From an uncultured Prevotellaceae bacterium (GTDB lineage: Bacteria; Bacteroidota; Bacteroidia; Bacteroidales; Bacteroidaceae), in assembly GCA_937898415.1 (NCBI GenBank), contig CALDLA010000007.1, positions 1-64,000 of the forward strand: a DNA stretch of 64,000 nucleotides, given 5' to 3'. The first letter of the stretch is position 1; each line of letters starts with the position of its first letter. The notes beneath the pieces are model-generated. The model had not been told where the DNA came from and made no database searches. It saw nothing but the letters and a program-made list of their open reading frames with translations. A program made the translations under genes and the position numbers. Positions 1-8,180 of this stretch are shown piece by piece.

Positions 1-112
1 CTTAACTCCTTAACTCCTTAACTCCTTAACTCCTTAACTCCTTAACTCCTTAACTTCTTAACTCCTTAACTCCTTAACTCCTTAACTCCTTAACTCCTTA
101 ACTCCTTAACTC
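1..112. repeat. 8-bp tandem repeat, 14 units
   Basis: Fourteen head-to-tail copies of CTTAACTC with one variant unit (CTTAACTT near position 49). The array runs to the window edge and stops at the TAG stop codon of the following minus-strand gene. It differs in unit length from the 7-bp words found in other gaps of this window. Confidence 0.95.
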
Positions 113-1318
113 CTAATTATACCTCCTTCTCCAAAAGAAATGATACACCCTGAACACAGGCTCCCAGAGGCACTCCGACGGGAAGTAGCGCATCATGCGG
201 ATGTCGCGACGGATGCGCTGCCAGTTCTTCATCACCCTTCCCTCTTCCTCCTTCCGTTTTCCATCACTGTCATACTGGCCGAAGTTACCACCATTCAGGA
301 TTTCTGCTAACAGCACCCTGCCCAGCCGCTCATCCTTCGGTGCTATCAAGTATTCCTCCTCCAGTCCCAGCACCTCACTCAGCACCCACATCATCGCCTC
401 CGCAATCTTCCACAGTCCGAGGTATCGCAAGGTTTCTTTCCACTGCTCACCTCTCAATAACCCATAACCACTAACCTCTAACCTTTTTTTTCTCAACAAG
501 AAATAATAATCAATGATCTGTCTCAGTCCGATGCCCTCCTGCAGCAAATGCCGGAGAACATGCACCAACTGGTACACCACATTAAACTCCCTCGTCGGCA
601 CACAAATCTTAAAATCCTTATTTTCTGTGGTTTCTGTGATTTCTGTGTGAGGCAGTGTCACCCAGTGCCCAAACTGTTCCGGCGCCTTCTCTCCAAACCA
701 CCGCTGCAATCTGCGGTTATGGATCGGATTATTCATAAACGACGGCCGGTAATGCACTTCCACATCAATGCCCCCGATCTCGCCTCCATCTATATGATGA
801 TACACCGCTCTCGCCTCCGGGTTCCTCCTCTTCACAAACCGAATCACCCCTCTGACATCATCCTCTAAACTCTCACCTCTCACCTCTAAACTCTCACCTT
901 TACGCACCCACACATCAATATCCCCAGGTGTCCTCCTGTATGGATTCGGATACATCAAGCCATTCCCCTGTCCTTTCAGGGTACACCCCTCGAATCCCCT
1001 TTTTCTCAGGCTCCTCAGCAACTTCACCGCCGCCACATTCACCGCCCTATTCTGATCCTCTATCTGGTGGGCAATAAATCCCCATTCCAAGGTCAGGTCA
1101 TCAACAAAGCCATCATCCCCCTTCCCTCTTCCATCTACCATCTTCCCTCTTCCATCTACCATCTTCCATCTTCCATCATACATCATCCCCAGGATCCCCT
1201 GCTCCTCCGCAAACAGGAAAAACCCCTCCCAGTCCATCTCCGCCACATCCTCCAGCTTCCCATCCTTCGGATTCAGCGAATACCGTACAAACTCCAAATA
1301 CGTTTTATATTTGCTCAT
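113..1318 (-). CDS. Nucleotidyltransferase-like protein (NTP_transf_5 type)
   Basis: 401 aa. The central segment with LKGQGN followed by TPGDIDVWV has the spacing of a nucleotidyltransferase-fold active site, and a later region around HVLRHLLQEGIGLRQIIDYY matches the uncharacterised nucleotidyltransferase family that often accompanies Bacteroidales surface polysaccharide genes. Substrate unknown. Odd feature: four stretches of the protein are translations of the simple words that fill gaps here. Residues near 47-70 repeat MVDGRGK; near 140-155 ESLEVRG-like words recur; ITETTENKDF comes from TTTCTGTG-type DNA; and KKRLEVSGYG comes from CACCTCT/ACCATAAC words. All are in frame. It is separated from the polysaccharide locus by several toxin-antitoxin modules and may be a detached distal gene of it (inference). 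The family call is moderate. Confidence 0.7.
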   Translation of the reverse strand: MSKYKTYLEFVRYSLNPKDGKLEDVAEMDWEGFFLFAEEQGILGMMYDGRWKMVDGRGKMVDGRGKGDDGFVDDLTLEWGFIAHQIEDQNRAVNVAAVKLLRSLRKRGFEGCTLKGQGNGLMYPNPYRRTPGDIDVWVRKGESLEVRGESLEDDVRGVIRFVKRRNPEARAVYHHIDGGEIGGIDVEVHYRPSFMNNPIHNRRLQRWFGEKAPEQFGHWVTLPHTEITETTENKDFKICVPTREFNVVYQLVHVLRHLLQEGIGLRQIIDYYFLLRKKRLEVSGYGLLRGEQWKETLRYLGLWKIAEAMMWVLSEVLGLEEEYLIAPKDERLGRVLLAEILNGGNFGQYDSDGKRKEEEGRVMKNWQRIRRDIRMMRYFPSECLWEPVFRVYHFFWRRRYN

Positions 1319-1325
1319 AAAATTT

Positions 1326-1404
1326 AACCATTAACCCTTAACCATTAACCCTTAACCATTAACCATGAACCATAAATCATGAACCATGAACCCTGAACCA
1401 TGAA
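1326..1404. repeat. 7-bp degenerate tandem words (AACCATT/AACCATG)
   Basis: About eleven consecutive 7-bp units of AACCATT, AACCCTT, AACCATG and AATCATG fill the gap between two minus-strand genes. This is the first of many arrays of the same word family in the window. Confidence 0.9.
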
Positions 1405-1436
1405 AAAGATAGTTACGAAGAAACACCTCCACCCCA

Positions 1437-1884
1437 TCACAACTCTACATGGAATGACGTTGTTGACAAGAAATCAACTAACGTTATGCATCTAGCTCCT
1501 AAAATTTCACAAAGAGCAGGAATCTTCTTAAATATCTTGCCATCATTCCCTGTCTTCGATTCTTCCGTCACAATACACACCTCGGCCTCCTTGTCATCAT
1601 GCAATCGGTTATACATAGTGAGTATCAATTTTCCATCACCGCTGTTCAAGAAACCTTGTTTCATGATAGAATAGTTCACCTTTCCGTTATTCACCAAAGC
1701 AGCCACCGCGAAATTCTTGTCAACCATATTACCAAACTTCTTGGTACTGAATAGCATCAAGAACTATGATCTCATTATTCTGGAATCTGTTATGCACAAA
1801 TTCAAATAGCCGTCCATCTTTGTCAAAAGGATGATAGTAGCGAGCCAGGGCCACAAGCGAACTGGTATCAAAATAGTATTCCAT
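1437..1884 (-). pseudogene. DUF4411-type PIN toxin, frameshifted
   Basis: The ATG at 1884 sits in a TGATG overlap with the stop of the upstream ImmA/IrrE gene. It opens with MEYYFDTSSLVALARYY, a PIN-domain N-terminus with the first acidic residue (FDTSS). This frame runs through IIVLDAIQYQEVW and hits TAA at about 1728. The C-terminal half continues in another frame (107 aa, up to 1760) and contains CIVTEESKTGN and KKIPALCEILGARCITLVDF, the conserved end of DUF4411 PIN proteins. Together they give a near full-length protein of about 149 aa split by one frameshift near 1725-1745. PIN proteins of this kind are ribonuclease toxins. The frameshift should inactivate it unless the internal ATGATG at 1760 makes a fragment or frameshifting occurs. 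Confidence 0.75.
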
Positions 1885-3029
1885 CACAAGTAGGCCTCCA
1901 TCCTTTCAGGTTTCACCTTCAACTGTTGGCAAAAGGTCGCTTCATCAATCACCCCTCTATAGAGCGCACACTGCATGGTATCACGAAACAGATTCGAAAT
2001 AATTGGGCGTGGAGATGACATAACCGAATTACCGTCTGCCACCTCATGCTTTCGTTTCTCCTCTGCCCGTTTCACATTAGCCATGATGCCACCTCTCACA
2101 AGCGCGTAGTCATCCTGGGTCATCTTCTTTTCTATCACAAGCCGGGTATAAATGGCAAGCATACTGACATGCGTTACATCCGACATGCCTTTTATCATGT
2201 CGTGAGCATAGTCGTTTTGGGAATTAGCATATTTCAAACCATCCAATTTGACTGTTTCATCACCCATCAAAAGGTAGAAAGCAAAGTCATTGCACCATTT
2301 CTCTATTTCCGACAGACCAGATGACAACTCATCCGAAACGTTTTCAACCTCTTCCACGTTAATCACGCAATGTCCCAGTTCGTGTGCCAAGGTAAACAGT
2401 TCTCTCTTCAGTCGGCCCTGCTGTCTTTTTACGACTATGACATTCGGCGCAATAAAGAAGCCCTCAACATTACTCTTTTCTTTCTTGTTGGCGGTTTCAA
2501 TATATTCGAACACATAAATATTCAGTTTAGCCAACTGATTAATCATAAACTTCAGATGCTCCTTCTCGTCCTTATGGTTCCTCATCTTCAACAGTTCACT
2601 AATTGCGCAGGCCGTTTTACGTGGGTTGTCTTTTACTGTATATGATGGCAACAGACGCTCAAAAGACACATCCGCCAGTGCGTTGTAAGTATCAAGCGTA
2701 TTTTTCAAAGTTTCAAATTTGTCCACCATTTTTCTAGCTTCTAAATTGAGCAGACCATTAAAGCTCTGCTTCCTGAAGAATATGCTCGCATGATTTCCCT
2801 GCGATACAGGTGTAAAGTCAATATAGTAGTATATACCCTTATTGAATATTTTATCTATACGCTTCAATAAAGTCACAGACATCTCATTAGTGAACACCTC
2901 CTCACGGTTTAACGGCCGTTTGTATCCACTATTAAGCATCGACAAGAACTCCTCTTCTGAAAGGTTGAACAACCTCAAGAGATAGTGCAGACGCTCCAAG
3001 TTAATTTCTACTATATTGTCCTTAGTCAT
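1884..3029 (-). CDS. ImmA/IrrE-family metallopeptidase, putative antitoxin
   Basis: 381 aa. HELGHC near residue 216 is the zinc-binding HEXXH motif of M78 (ImmA/IrrE) peptidases, with a downstream acidic region (SEIEKWCNDFAFYLLM) supplying the usual third ligand area. The N-terminal 60 residues are helical and probably DNA binding (LSEEEFLSML), though no canonical HTH is certain. ImmA/IrrE proteins fused to such a domain are commonly paired with DUF4411 PIN toxins. Here the next gene starts inside this gene's stop codon, so the two are translationally coupled. A good promoter with an adjacent palindrome lies upstream at 3051-3095, which suggests autoregulation. Confidence 0.85.
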   Translation of the reverse strand: MTKDNIVEINLERLHYLLRLFNLSEEEFLSMLNSGYKRPLNREEVFTNEMSVTLLKRIDKIFNKGIYYYIDFTPVSQGNHASIFFRKQSFNGLLNLEARKMVDKFETLKNTLDTYNALADVSFERLLPSYTVKDNPRKTACAISELLKMRNHKDEKEHLKFMINQLAKLNIYVFEYIETANKKEKSNVEGFFIAPNVIVVKRQQGRLKRELFTLAHELGHCVINVEEVENVSDELSSGLSEIEKWCNDFAFYLLMGDETVKLDGLKYANSQNDYAHDMIKGMSDVTHVSMLAIYTRLVIEKKMTQDDYALVRGGIMANVKRAEEKRKHEVADGNSVMSSPRPIISNLFRDTMQCALYRGVIDEATFCQQLKVKPERMEAYL

Positions 3030-3050
3030 TTACGATTTATGAGTGCCTTC

Positions 3051-3095
3051 GCACCTTTTCAGGTGCAAAGTTACACATTTTTTCCGAATCCCCAA
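3051..3095 (-). promoter_or_regulatory. Bacteroidetes-type promoter with palindromic operator
   Basis: On the minus strand TTG (3095-3093), 19 bp, then TAACTTTG (3073-3066) match the Bacteroidetes -33/-7 consensus. Immediately downstream, 3051-3066 is an inverted repeat with arms GCACCT and AGGTGC around a 4-bp centre. It overlaps the expected transcription start of the ImmA/IrrE antitoxin gene, as an autoregulatory operator would. Confidence 0.7.
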
Positions 3096-3186
3096 CTCTT
3101 TCACCCAAAATTACGCCTATTCGTCCGATTCATATCTTCGTGTTCCACTAAATATTTCCGCACTTTCCGTAATTTCTGTGTGTCAT

Positions 3187-3278
3187 TCACCATGAATCAT
3201 GAACCCTGAACCATAATTCATGAACCATGAATCATGAACCATGAACCATGAACCATGAACCATTAACCGTGAACCATA
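3187..3278. repeat. 7-bp degenerate tandem words
   Basis: Thirteen or so units of ACCATGA/ACCCTGA/ATCATGA fill the gap downstream of the 73-aa gene. The block is preceded by TTTCTGTG words at 3173-3183. Confidence 0.85.
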
Positions 3279-3289
3279 AGTATTCCCCT

Positions 3290-3511
3290 TCACCCAACTG
3301 CAGACAATTCCTCTTCAAGTAGAGAATAGATATACCCTGCACTTTGGATATATAGCTTAGTATTTGGATCAGACAGTTTGGCGTAAGTCTGCGACCTATA
3401 CAATTTGTCGAAAGCAGATTCTACAGAACAGCCCGTTTCTTCGACAAGAATAGCCACCAACTCCTCCGTCAACTTAAGCTTAAGGAATTCCATTCGTTTC
3501 TTCTCCGTCAT
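3290..3511 (-). CDS. Small protein of a DUF3791/DUF3990-type cassette
   Basis: 73 aa. The sequence has a small helical domain (ELVAILVEETGCSVESAF) followed by YRSQTYAKLSDPNTKLY and SAGYIYSLLEEE. This resembles the small acidic proteins that flank DUF3990 genes, but I cannot assign a named family with certainty. Its ATG overlaps the stop of the deleted DUF3990 remnant (ATGA), so it is the third gene of a coupled cassette. Probably an antitoxin or accessory of the lost toxin. Confidence 0.6.
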   Translation of the reverse strand: MTEKKRMEFLKLKLTEELVAILVEETGCSVESAFDKLYRSQTYAKLSDPNTKLYIQSAGYIYSLLEEELSAVG

Positions 3512-3658
3512 AACCTCCGCAATTTACTGATGGCCAATTCTGTACAGAAAGCATATTGGAAAGTGATGCCGCGCATAAGCTTCAATTTCCGGAGAAAACG
3601 TTCTTTTGTAATATATCCACCTTTAAAAAGTGCAACCTGTTCCCCCCTACAATTTCAT
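3508..3658 (-). pseudogene. DUF3990 (ADP-ribosyltransferase-like toxin) remnant, internally deleted
   Basis: The DUF3791 stop codon overlaps an ATG at 3658 (TAATG). It opens as M-K-L, the usual DUF3990 start, but the fourth codon is TAG. After about 20 bp a frame opens that reads VALFKGGYITKERFL and then ITFQYAFCTELAISKL, the conserved DUF3990 C-terminus, and ends in TGA overlapping the next start. Both ends of the toxin gene are thus kept, including both coupling overlaps, while the catalytic body is missing. DUF3990 proteins are toxin-like ADP-ribosyltransferase relatives, normally about 150-170 aa. Confidence 0.7.
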
Positions 3659-3885
3659 TATAACGTCCCTCCCTGTCGACGGCAATATTCACCCAAATCC
3701 TCAACGACCTGGTCATAATCCTGCGTATGCAGATAGCCATAATGATCGATAAGGAGCTTCGCACCACCATACTTGTTAATATACTGATAGGCCACAGGCT
3801 CACTATAGCGATGTTTTTTTGCAAACATAGCTACAATCATCGCTATAAAACTAATTTTGTCTAAAAGTATCTGTGCCATAATCAT
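3658..3885 (-). CDS. DUF3791 family protein
   Basis: 75 aa. The pattern AKKHRYSEPVAYQYINKYGG followed by LLIDHYGYLHTQDYDQVVEDL and the RRQGGTL end is typical of DUF3791, a small family nearly always next to DUF3990 toxins and proposed to be their antitoxin. It is the first gene of a three-gene cassette with a clear promoter at 3902-3932. It is intact although its partner toxin is deleted. Confidence 0.8.
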   Translation of the reverse strand: MIMAQILLDKISFIAMIVAMFAKKHRYSEPVAYQYINKYGGAKLLIDHYGYLHTQDYDQVVEDLGEYCRRQGGTL

Positions 3886-3895
3886 CTTTTAAAAT

Positions 3896-3990
3896 CCGCT
3901 GCAAAAATACGAATTATATCTGAAACTTCCAAGTAATTCACCCAAATCTTCACTAGCTTCGCACTCATCGCATAGCCCTTAACCATGAAC
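3896..3990 (-). promoter_or_regulatory. Promoter of the DUF3791 cassette, within a duplicated 95-bp segment
   Basis: On the minus strand TTG (3932-3930), 20 bp, TATTTTTG (3909-3902) is a good promoter for the DUF3791 gene. The segment from the CCGCTGC at 3896 to the 7-mer repeats at 3990 recurs at about 8002-8095 upstream of an AlbA_2 remnant with scattered differences, so promoter and upstream DNA were copied together. Confidence 0.7.
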
Positions 3991-4118
3991 CATGAACCAT
4001 GAATCATGAACCATTAACCATTAACCATGAACCATTAACCATTAACCATTAACCATGAACCATTAATCATGAACCCTGAACCCTGAACCATAATTCATGA
4101 ACCACAAATATCCCTGAA
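3978..4118. repeat. 7-bp degenerate tandem words
   Basis: About eighteen units of AACCATG/AACCATT/AATCATG/AACCCTG. The remaining part of the gap to 4256 is AT-rich, with two direct copies of TGATGCATTTATGA near 4224-4250, and shows no gene. Confidence 0.9.
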
Positions 4119-4256
4119 CCATAGTCGAGTCATTTATGATGCAATTCCTCATTACATAAAATATAGACCTTTTTACTGACTAACAGACAGTTACAAAAGC
4201 ACCTTATAAAACATGCCCTTGACAAATGATGCATTTATGATGCATTTATGAGCCAT

Positions 4257-5573
4257 TTAATAGTTGCGTATTCTATAATAGCCACCGGCTCCATGTCCCA
4301 CGGGTTCCAACATACTATCCAACTTCTTTAGAAGCCTCATCGCAGTAGCCCTGCTCACCCCAAGCATCTTCTGTACATCTGCATTCGTCACCCTGTGATT
4401 ATGCAACACCTGCTCAAGTATAGGGGCCATACGCTCCTCTGTACCCATGGCACGAACCTGTGCGTTTACGTCCACATAGTGCGTCACTCTCAGTCCATCC
4501 TCGGTTTCCACAATGGGAGGGAGAATACCCGCAGCCTCATTCTTCCTAACGATACGCCTGTAGCCACGACCCCACGACTCAATGTCACCCGAGCGGAAAT
4601 ACACACCTGCCAAAGATGGATTGAAGGGCATCGACGGATGCTTCACAAACAGTTTGCCTACAGTCCATCCTTCCGGCAGCTGACCATAGTTCCACACCGA
4701 CAAATGATCTGGATATACACTTATTTGAATCGGATAGCCCGATGTATAGTCTTTATTAGTTATGGCATTCAGCACACTCTCGCGCAGCGAGTCCTCAGGA
4801 TACTGAATTGCCTCGCGTCTATGATGACCAGCATACGAAATGGCATGAATCAGATAACGCTCTTCAAGCAGTCTGATGACCTCATCCACCTGAAGCATCA
4901 GCGGTCCATGCACCTCATCTTGGAATACCAAGTCATCATCCTCGCCCGCAAAGAATCCCAGTTTGATATAAGCTCCCGCCACATATCTCTCAGGATCTGG
5001 ATGGAACAACATCACTGCCGAGCGCTTCAACTGACCTGTCTCGTCAATTAGGTGCAAGTTCTCTATGAGCGCCTCATTACTGTCCTCCAATACCTCTTTA
5101 TCCACACGTCCGTTTTCTGAGGCTTCTTTCCTGAAACGATTGAACGCCGTCTCCGACAAATCCCCCACCTTTACATTCGGCACCAGAAACTCATCCCAAT
5201 GCACACCGCCTCGCTCCAGCAAAAACCTGTTCAGCGCAGCTCCCTTCATCTCCTGTTTCGTACTGCCACTGCGATAATGGTACTGACCCTTATAATTGAT
5301 AGGATTGCTATATGGAGGCACCACGATCTCAATATACTCTTTCTCGTCCTCCTTCAGCAGGTTTACATCCACGATGATTCCCAGCACATCCCTCACCTTG
5401 TTCGGGATATCCTCCATCAAGCGTTTCGAGTCTTCCACGCCAACAACATTCCGTTCGTCGTCCACACCAATATAGACGCGACCTCCCTGTGCATTCGCAA
5501 AGCCGCATATCCATTTCAGATACTCGTCACGCCAACTTTCCTTGTGCTCTATATTATGTGATTCTTCAATCAT
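4257..5573 (-). CDS. Schlafen/AlbA_2-domain protein with HATPase_c_4-like domain
   Basis: 438 aa. The N-terminal EESHNIEHKESW and CGFANAQGGRVYIGVDDERN form the AlbA_2 (Schlafen-type) nucleic-acid-binding domain (about residues 1-125). Residues about 240-340, with SLRESVLNAITNKDY and a later GRGYRRI, resemble the GHKL-like HATPase_c_4 domain of RecG-like putative transcription regulators. The C-terminus (NADVQKMLGVSRATAMRLLK) is a winged helix-turn-helix. Such proteins are widespread in Bacteroidales and poorly characterised; regulation or defence roles are proposed. The gene stands alone between two repeat-filled gaps. No clear promoter was found upstream. Confidence 0.85.
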   Translation of the reverse strand: MIEESHNIEHKESWRDEYLKWICGFANAQGGRVYIGVDDERNVVGVEDSKRLMEDIPNKVRDVLGIIVDVNLLKEDEKEYIEIVVPPYSNPINYKGQYHYRSGSTKQEMKGAALNRFLLERGGVHWDEFLVPNVKVGDLSETAFNRFRKEASENGRVDKEVLEDSNEALIENLHLIDETGQLKRSAVMLFHPDPERYVAGAYIKLGFFAGEDDDLVFQDEVHGPLMLQVDEVIRLLEERYLIHAISYAGHHRREAIQYPEDSLRESVLNAITNKDYTSGYPIQISVYPDHLSVWNYGQLPEGWTVGKLFVKHPSMPFNPSLAGVYFRSGDIESWGRGYRRIVRKNEAAGILPPIVETEDGLRVTHYVDVNAQVRAMGTEERMAPILEQVLHNHRVTNADVQKMLGVSRATAMRLLKKLDSMLEPVGHGAGGYYRIRNY

Positions 5574-5942
5574 ATCATCAATAACTCTTCCTCAAATCCG
5601 TAGTTCCGTAGATTCAGGCATTCAGCCTTCTTTGAGGCATAAAGAGGCATATGCTCCTGCACACACCCCTTCACCATTAATCATGAACCCTTAACCATGA
5701 ACCCTGAACCATAATTCATGAACCATGAATCATGAACCATAAGTATCCCTGAACCATAAGTAACCCTGCGAGGCTCCTTCGCCAGACTGCCCGTACGTCC
5801 GGATAACGCTCAATCTATGCTCGCTTGCAACCACGACTATTCAAAAATAGTTAAAAACAAAGCGAAAAATCAACTTTAACGTTGAATATTTTCCGAATTC
5901 ATTATTTTTATATATCTTTGCATCCAAATTACGAGCAAAGGA
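5574..5942. other. Gap with 7-mer repeats and a plus-strand promoter
   Basis: Positions 5672-5770 hold AACCATG-type units. The strongest promoter element is TATCTTTG at 5913-5920, 23 bp before the ATG of the MqsR-like gene, preceded by a very AT-rich stretch; no TTG sits at the ideal distance. No gene is seen in the gap. Confidence 0.6.
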
Positions 5943-6302
5943 ATGATTACGAAAGAAGATGTACAGAAGTTCTTAGAACAATTTAATACCAAGGTAAAGG
6001 TCTTTGGCATCATCTTCCGAGATGACCGTCAAAAGAACAAAGAGGCACTACAGCAACTTGATATAACCCCTATGCAGCGTGAGCTGATAGTTAAGAGCAT
6101 ACAGGTGCAAGACTATGTAGAGGGACCCGTTATCGATGTATTGAATCAACAGGGCGAAATATGGGTATTTGGAAAAGACGTGAAAGGCAGGGAAGTGTAT
6201 ATCAAGATTACACTGGGCTACCAGAATGGCCAGACCATCTGTATTTCGTTCCACATAGCCGAGCATCCTATGCAGTATCCATTTAAATCCTCAGAGTCAT
6301 GA
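5943..6302 (+). CDS. MqsR-like toxin
   Basis: 119 aa. The C-terminal GREVYIKITLGYQNGQTICISFH resembles the end of MqsR (GQVYLKIT followed by a short strand ending in VSF), and DITPMQRELIVKSIQ matches the preceding helix and loop. MqsR is a RelE-fold mRNA interferase, so this is probably a translation-inhibiting RNase (inference). The gene overlaps the following antitoxin gene by ATGA at 6299-6302, and toxin-first order is also the order of mqsRA. A promoter element lies at 5913-5920. An uncharacterised toxin family merely resembling MqsR is the alternative. Confidence 0.7.
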   Translation: MITKEDVQKFLEQFNTKVKVFGIIFRDDRQKNKEALQQLDITPMQRELIVKSIQVQDYVEGPVIDVLNQQGEIWVFGKDVKGREVYIKITLGYQNGQTICISFHIAEHPMQYPFKSSES

Positions 6303-7294
6303 CAGTAAGCAGTCCATATTCCGGTAAGCCCATGCGGGTTGTCTATGAACCCGACACATGGGATTTTCGTGGGGAAAAGTTCTCATACATCCATATTGCA
6401 TTTCGTGACGACGAATGGGGTGAGCAATTTACCACCACAGAGAGCGACACTGTTTGTTACGAGCAAGTGACAAACCAGTATCGGGCGAAATACGGCATAC
6501 CCTATACCGATGAGATCATTGCCGTTCGCCAACGCTATGGAGTCAGTGCGGCAAAGATGTCGCTGATTCTTGGCATAGGCACAAACCAATACCGTCTTTA
6601 CGAGCAAGGAGAGGTTCCCAATGTCTCAAATGGCAGAATGATACGCTCCATCATGAATCCCAAAGTGATGTTGGAGATGGTAGAAAGTTCCCGAAACCAG
6701 TTGAGCCAGGCCGAGTATAGGAAAATAGCAGACAAGGTGAAGATTGTCATCGACCAAAGCGATACCTACAAGATGAAGCAATATGAGACCCTTCGCATAT
6801 TCACTACACCCCGAAGTGCAGAAAACGGCTATGCCCAGACTTCATTAGACAGATTGAAGAACATCATGCTATATCTGCTAAACAGGTGTGAAGAAGTGTG
6901 GTGTACGAAAATGAACAAACTGCTTTTCTATGTCGATTTCCTGTCATATCGTGAAAGAGGCATGGCGATGACCGGTTTGTCATACCGCGCTATAAACTTT
7001 GGACCGGTTCCGGAGCGATGGGACAGAGTATACAGCGAATTTCCCGAGGTGGAGCAAGAACTGCGACAGACGGGCGATTTTGTGGGAAGTGTACTGACTA
7101 CCACCTCAGAGCCAGACCTGTCGATGTTCACAGATACAGAGATGAAAGTACTCGATTGCGTCTGCAACCGCTTTGGCACAAAGTCATCACGAGAAATTTC
7201 ACGGCTGAGCCACGATGAGACAGCATGGAAAAATCATCATGAAAATCATGAAAAGATTCCGTTCCAAGAAGCCTTCAGCATCAAAGCCATTTAA
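6299..7294 (+). CDS. Antitoxin: MqsA-like HTH fused to Panacea (DUF4065/SocA-like) domain
   Basis: 331 aa. Residues 1-70 align in layout with the MqsA/YgiT zinc finger (SPYSGKPMRVVYE, then DTVCYEQV) but lack the CxxC pairs, so zinc binding is probably lost. Residues about 75-115 (EIIAVRQRYGVSAAKMSLIL) are the helix-turn-helix. Residues about 180-300 (RLKNIMLYLLNR, TKMNKLLFYVDFLSYRERG, YRAINFGPVPERWDRVY) are a Panacea domain, known as a promiscuous toxin-neutralising module. It is coupled to the MqsR-like toxin by an ATGA overlap. It probably neutralises that toxin and represses the operon. Confidence 0.8.
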   Translation: MTVSSPYSGKPMRVVYEPDTWDFRGEKFSYIHIAFRDDEWGEQFTTTESDTVCYEQVTNQYRAKYGIPYTDEIIAVRQRYGVSAAKMSLILGIGTNQYRLYEQGEVPNVSNGRMIRSIMNPKVMLEMVESSRNQLSQAEYRKIADKVKIVIDQSDTYKMKQYETLRIFTTPRSAENGYAQTSLDRLKNIMLYLLNRCEEVWCTKMNKLLFYVDFLSYRERGMAMTGLSYRAINFGPVPERWDRVYSEFPEVEQELRQTGDFVGSVLTTTSEPDLSMFTDTEMKVLDCVCNRFGTKSSREISRLSHDETAWKNHHENHEKIPFQEAFSIKAI

Positions 7295-7417
7295 GCATTT
7301 TCCCAAAAACATGTGCTTTCTGCTCTTTCTGCGGGACTTAAAATATTCATATTATTCGTGCATTTCGTGTTCGTAAAGGGCGTAAAGAGGTTCCTGTCCC
7401 CTGTGCGCCCCTATTCT

Positions 7418-7530
7418 CTTAACCATTCACCAGGAACCAATAACCATGAACCACAAATGGCCCTTAACCAAAAATAACCATGCACCATTAATCATTAACC
7501 ATGAACCATTAATAGCCCTTAAACATAAGT
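7418..7530. repeat. 7-bp degenerate tandem words
   Basis: Interrupted units of AACCATG, AACCATT and AATCATT occupy the gap after the antitoxin gene. At 7380-7410 there is also a GAGGTTCCTGTCCCCTGTG segment resembling the GGGACAG words seen at 53.4 and 56.6 kb. Confidence 0.75.
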
Positions 7531-7535
7531 ATGGA

Positions 7536-7990
7536 CTATACCGGATAATATCCACCAGTCTTATCAGAATCTTTGTGCTCTATGAGTTTCTCTTTCACAA
7601 GAATAGCTATATGACGATCTATAGTCGGAATACTTTTCCCTGTAAGTACTGAAATCCGTTTACGCTGAATTCCCGGATTGTCCTTTACTACACGATATGT
7701 AGCATTTACACTATCATTTAGCCTATCATTTACCTTATCATTTCGACTATCATTTAGCCCATCACTCCCACTGACGTAAGGTACAATGTGATTCTTGAAC
7801 CTGATGGTCAGGCAGACGAAGTTCAGCACAAAGTGATGGCAATCACCTGCTTGCCTGGCCGGTCTGGAACATCGATGTATTGGGCCGCAAGGTCAATCGT
7901 AGGCGCGAATTTACGCATCTCCCATGCTATCTCCTGACGAGTCCTGTCAGCGACATCCTGACCAAGGATTGTCAGCTTCGTGGGGTAATA
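7536..7990 (-). pseudogene. AlbA_2-family protein remnant
   Basis: Two coding pieces remain. Upstream, about 7830-7985 on the minus strand, a frame reads TKLTILGQDVADRTRQEIAW and later QYIDVPDRPGKQVIAIT, the middle of an AlbA_2 (Schlafen-like) domain. Downstream, up to 7829, a 97-aa frame has SHIVPYV-like NHIVPYVSGSDG, the linker LNDSRNDKVNDRLNDSVN and a winged helix (KRISVLTGKSIPTIDRHIAI), the usual end of such proteins. The bulk between them is missing. The linker repeats come from tandem TATCATTT DNA. Probably a non-functional leftover of a paralogue of the gene at 4257-5573. Confidence 0.65.
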
Positions 7991-8085
7991 TCTTGTTTAT
8001 TCCGCTGCCAAAATACAAAATTCCTTTTAAACTTCCAAGTAATTCGCCCAAATCTTCACTAGCTTCGCGTTCATCGCATAGCCCT

Positions 8086-8180
8086 TAACCATGAATCATG
8101 AACCATGAACCATTAATCATTAATCATGAACCCTGAACCATGAATCATGAACCATAAATGTCCATTCACCCTTAACCATA
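8086..8180. repeat. 7-bp degenerate tandem words
   Basis: AACCATG, AATCATG and AACCATT units; the array reaches into the stop codon region of the next minus-strand gene (8172). Confidence 0.85.
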
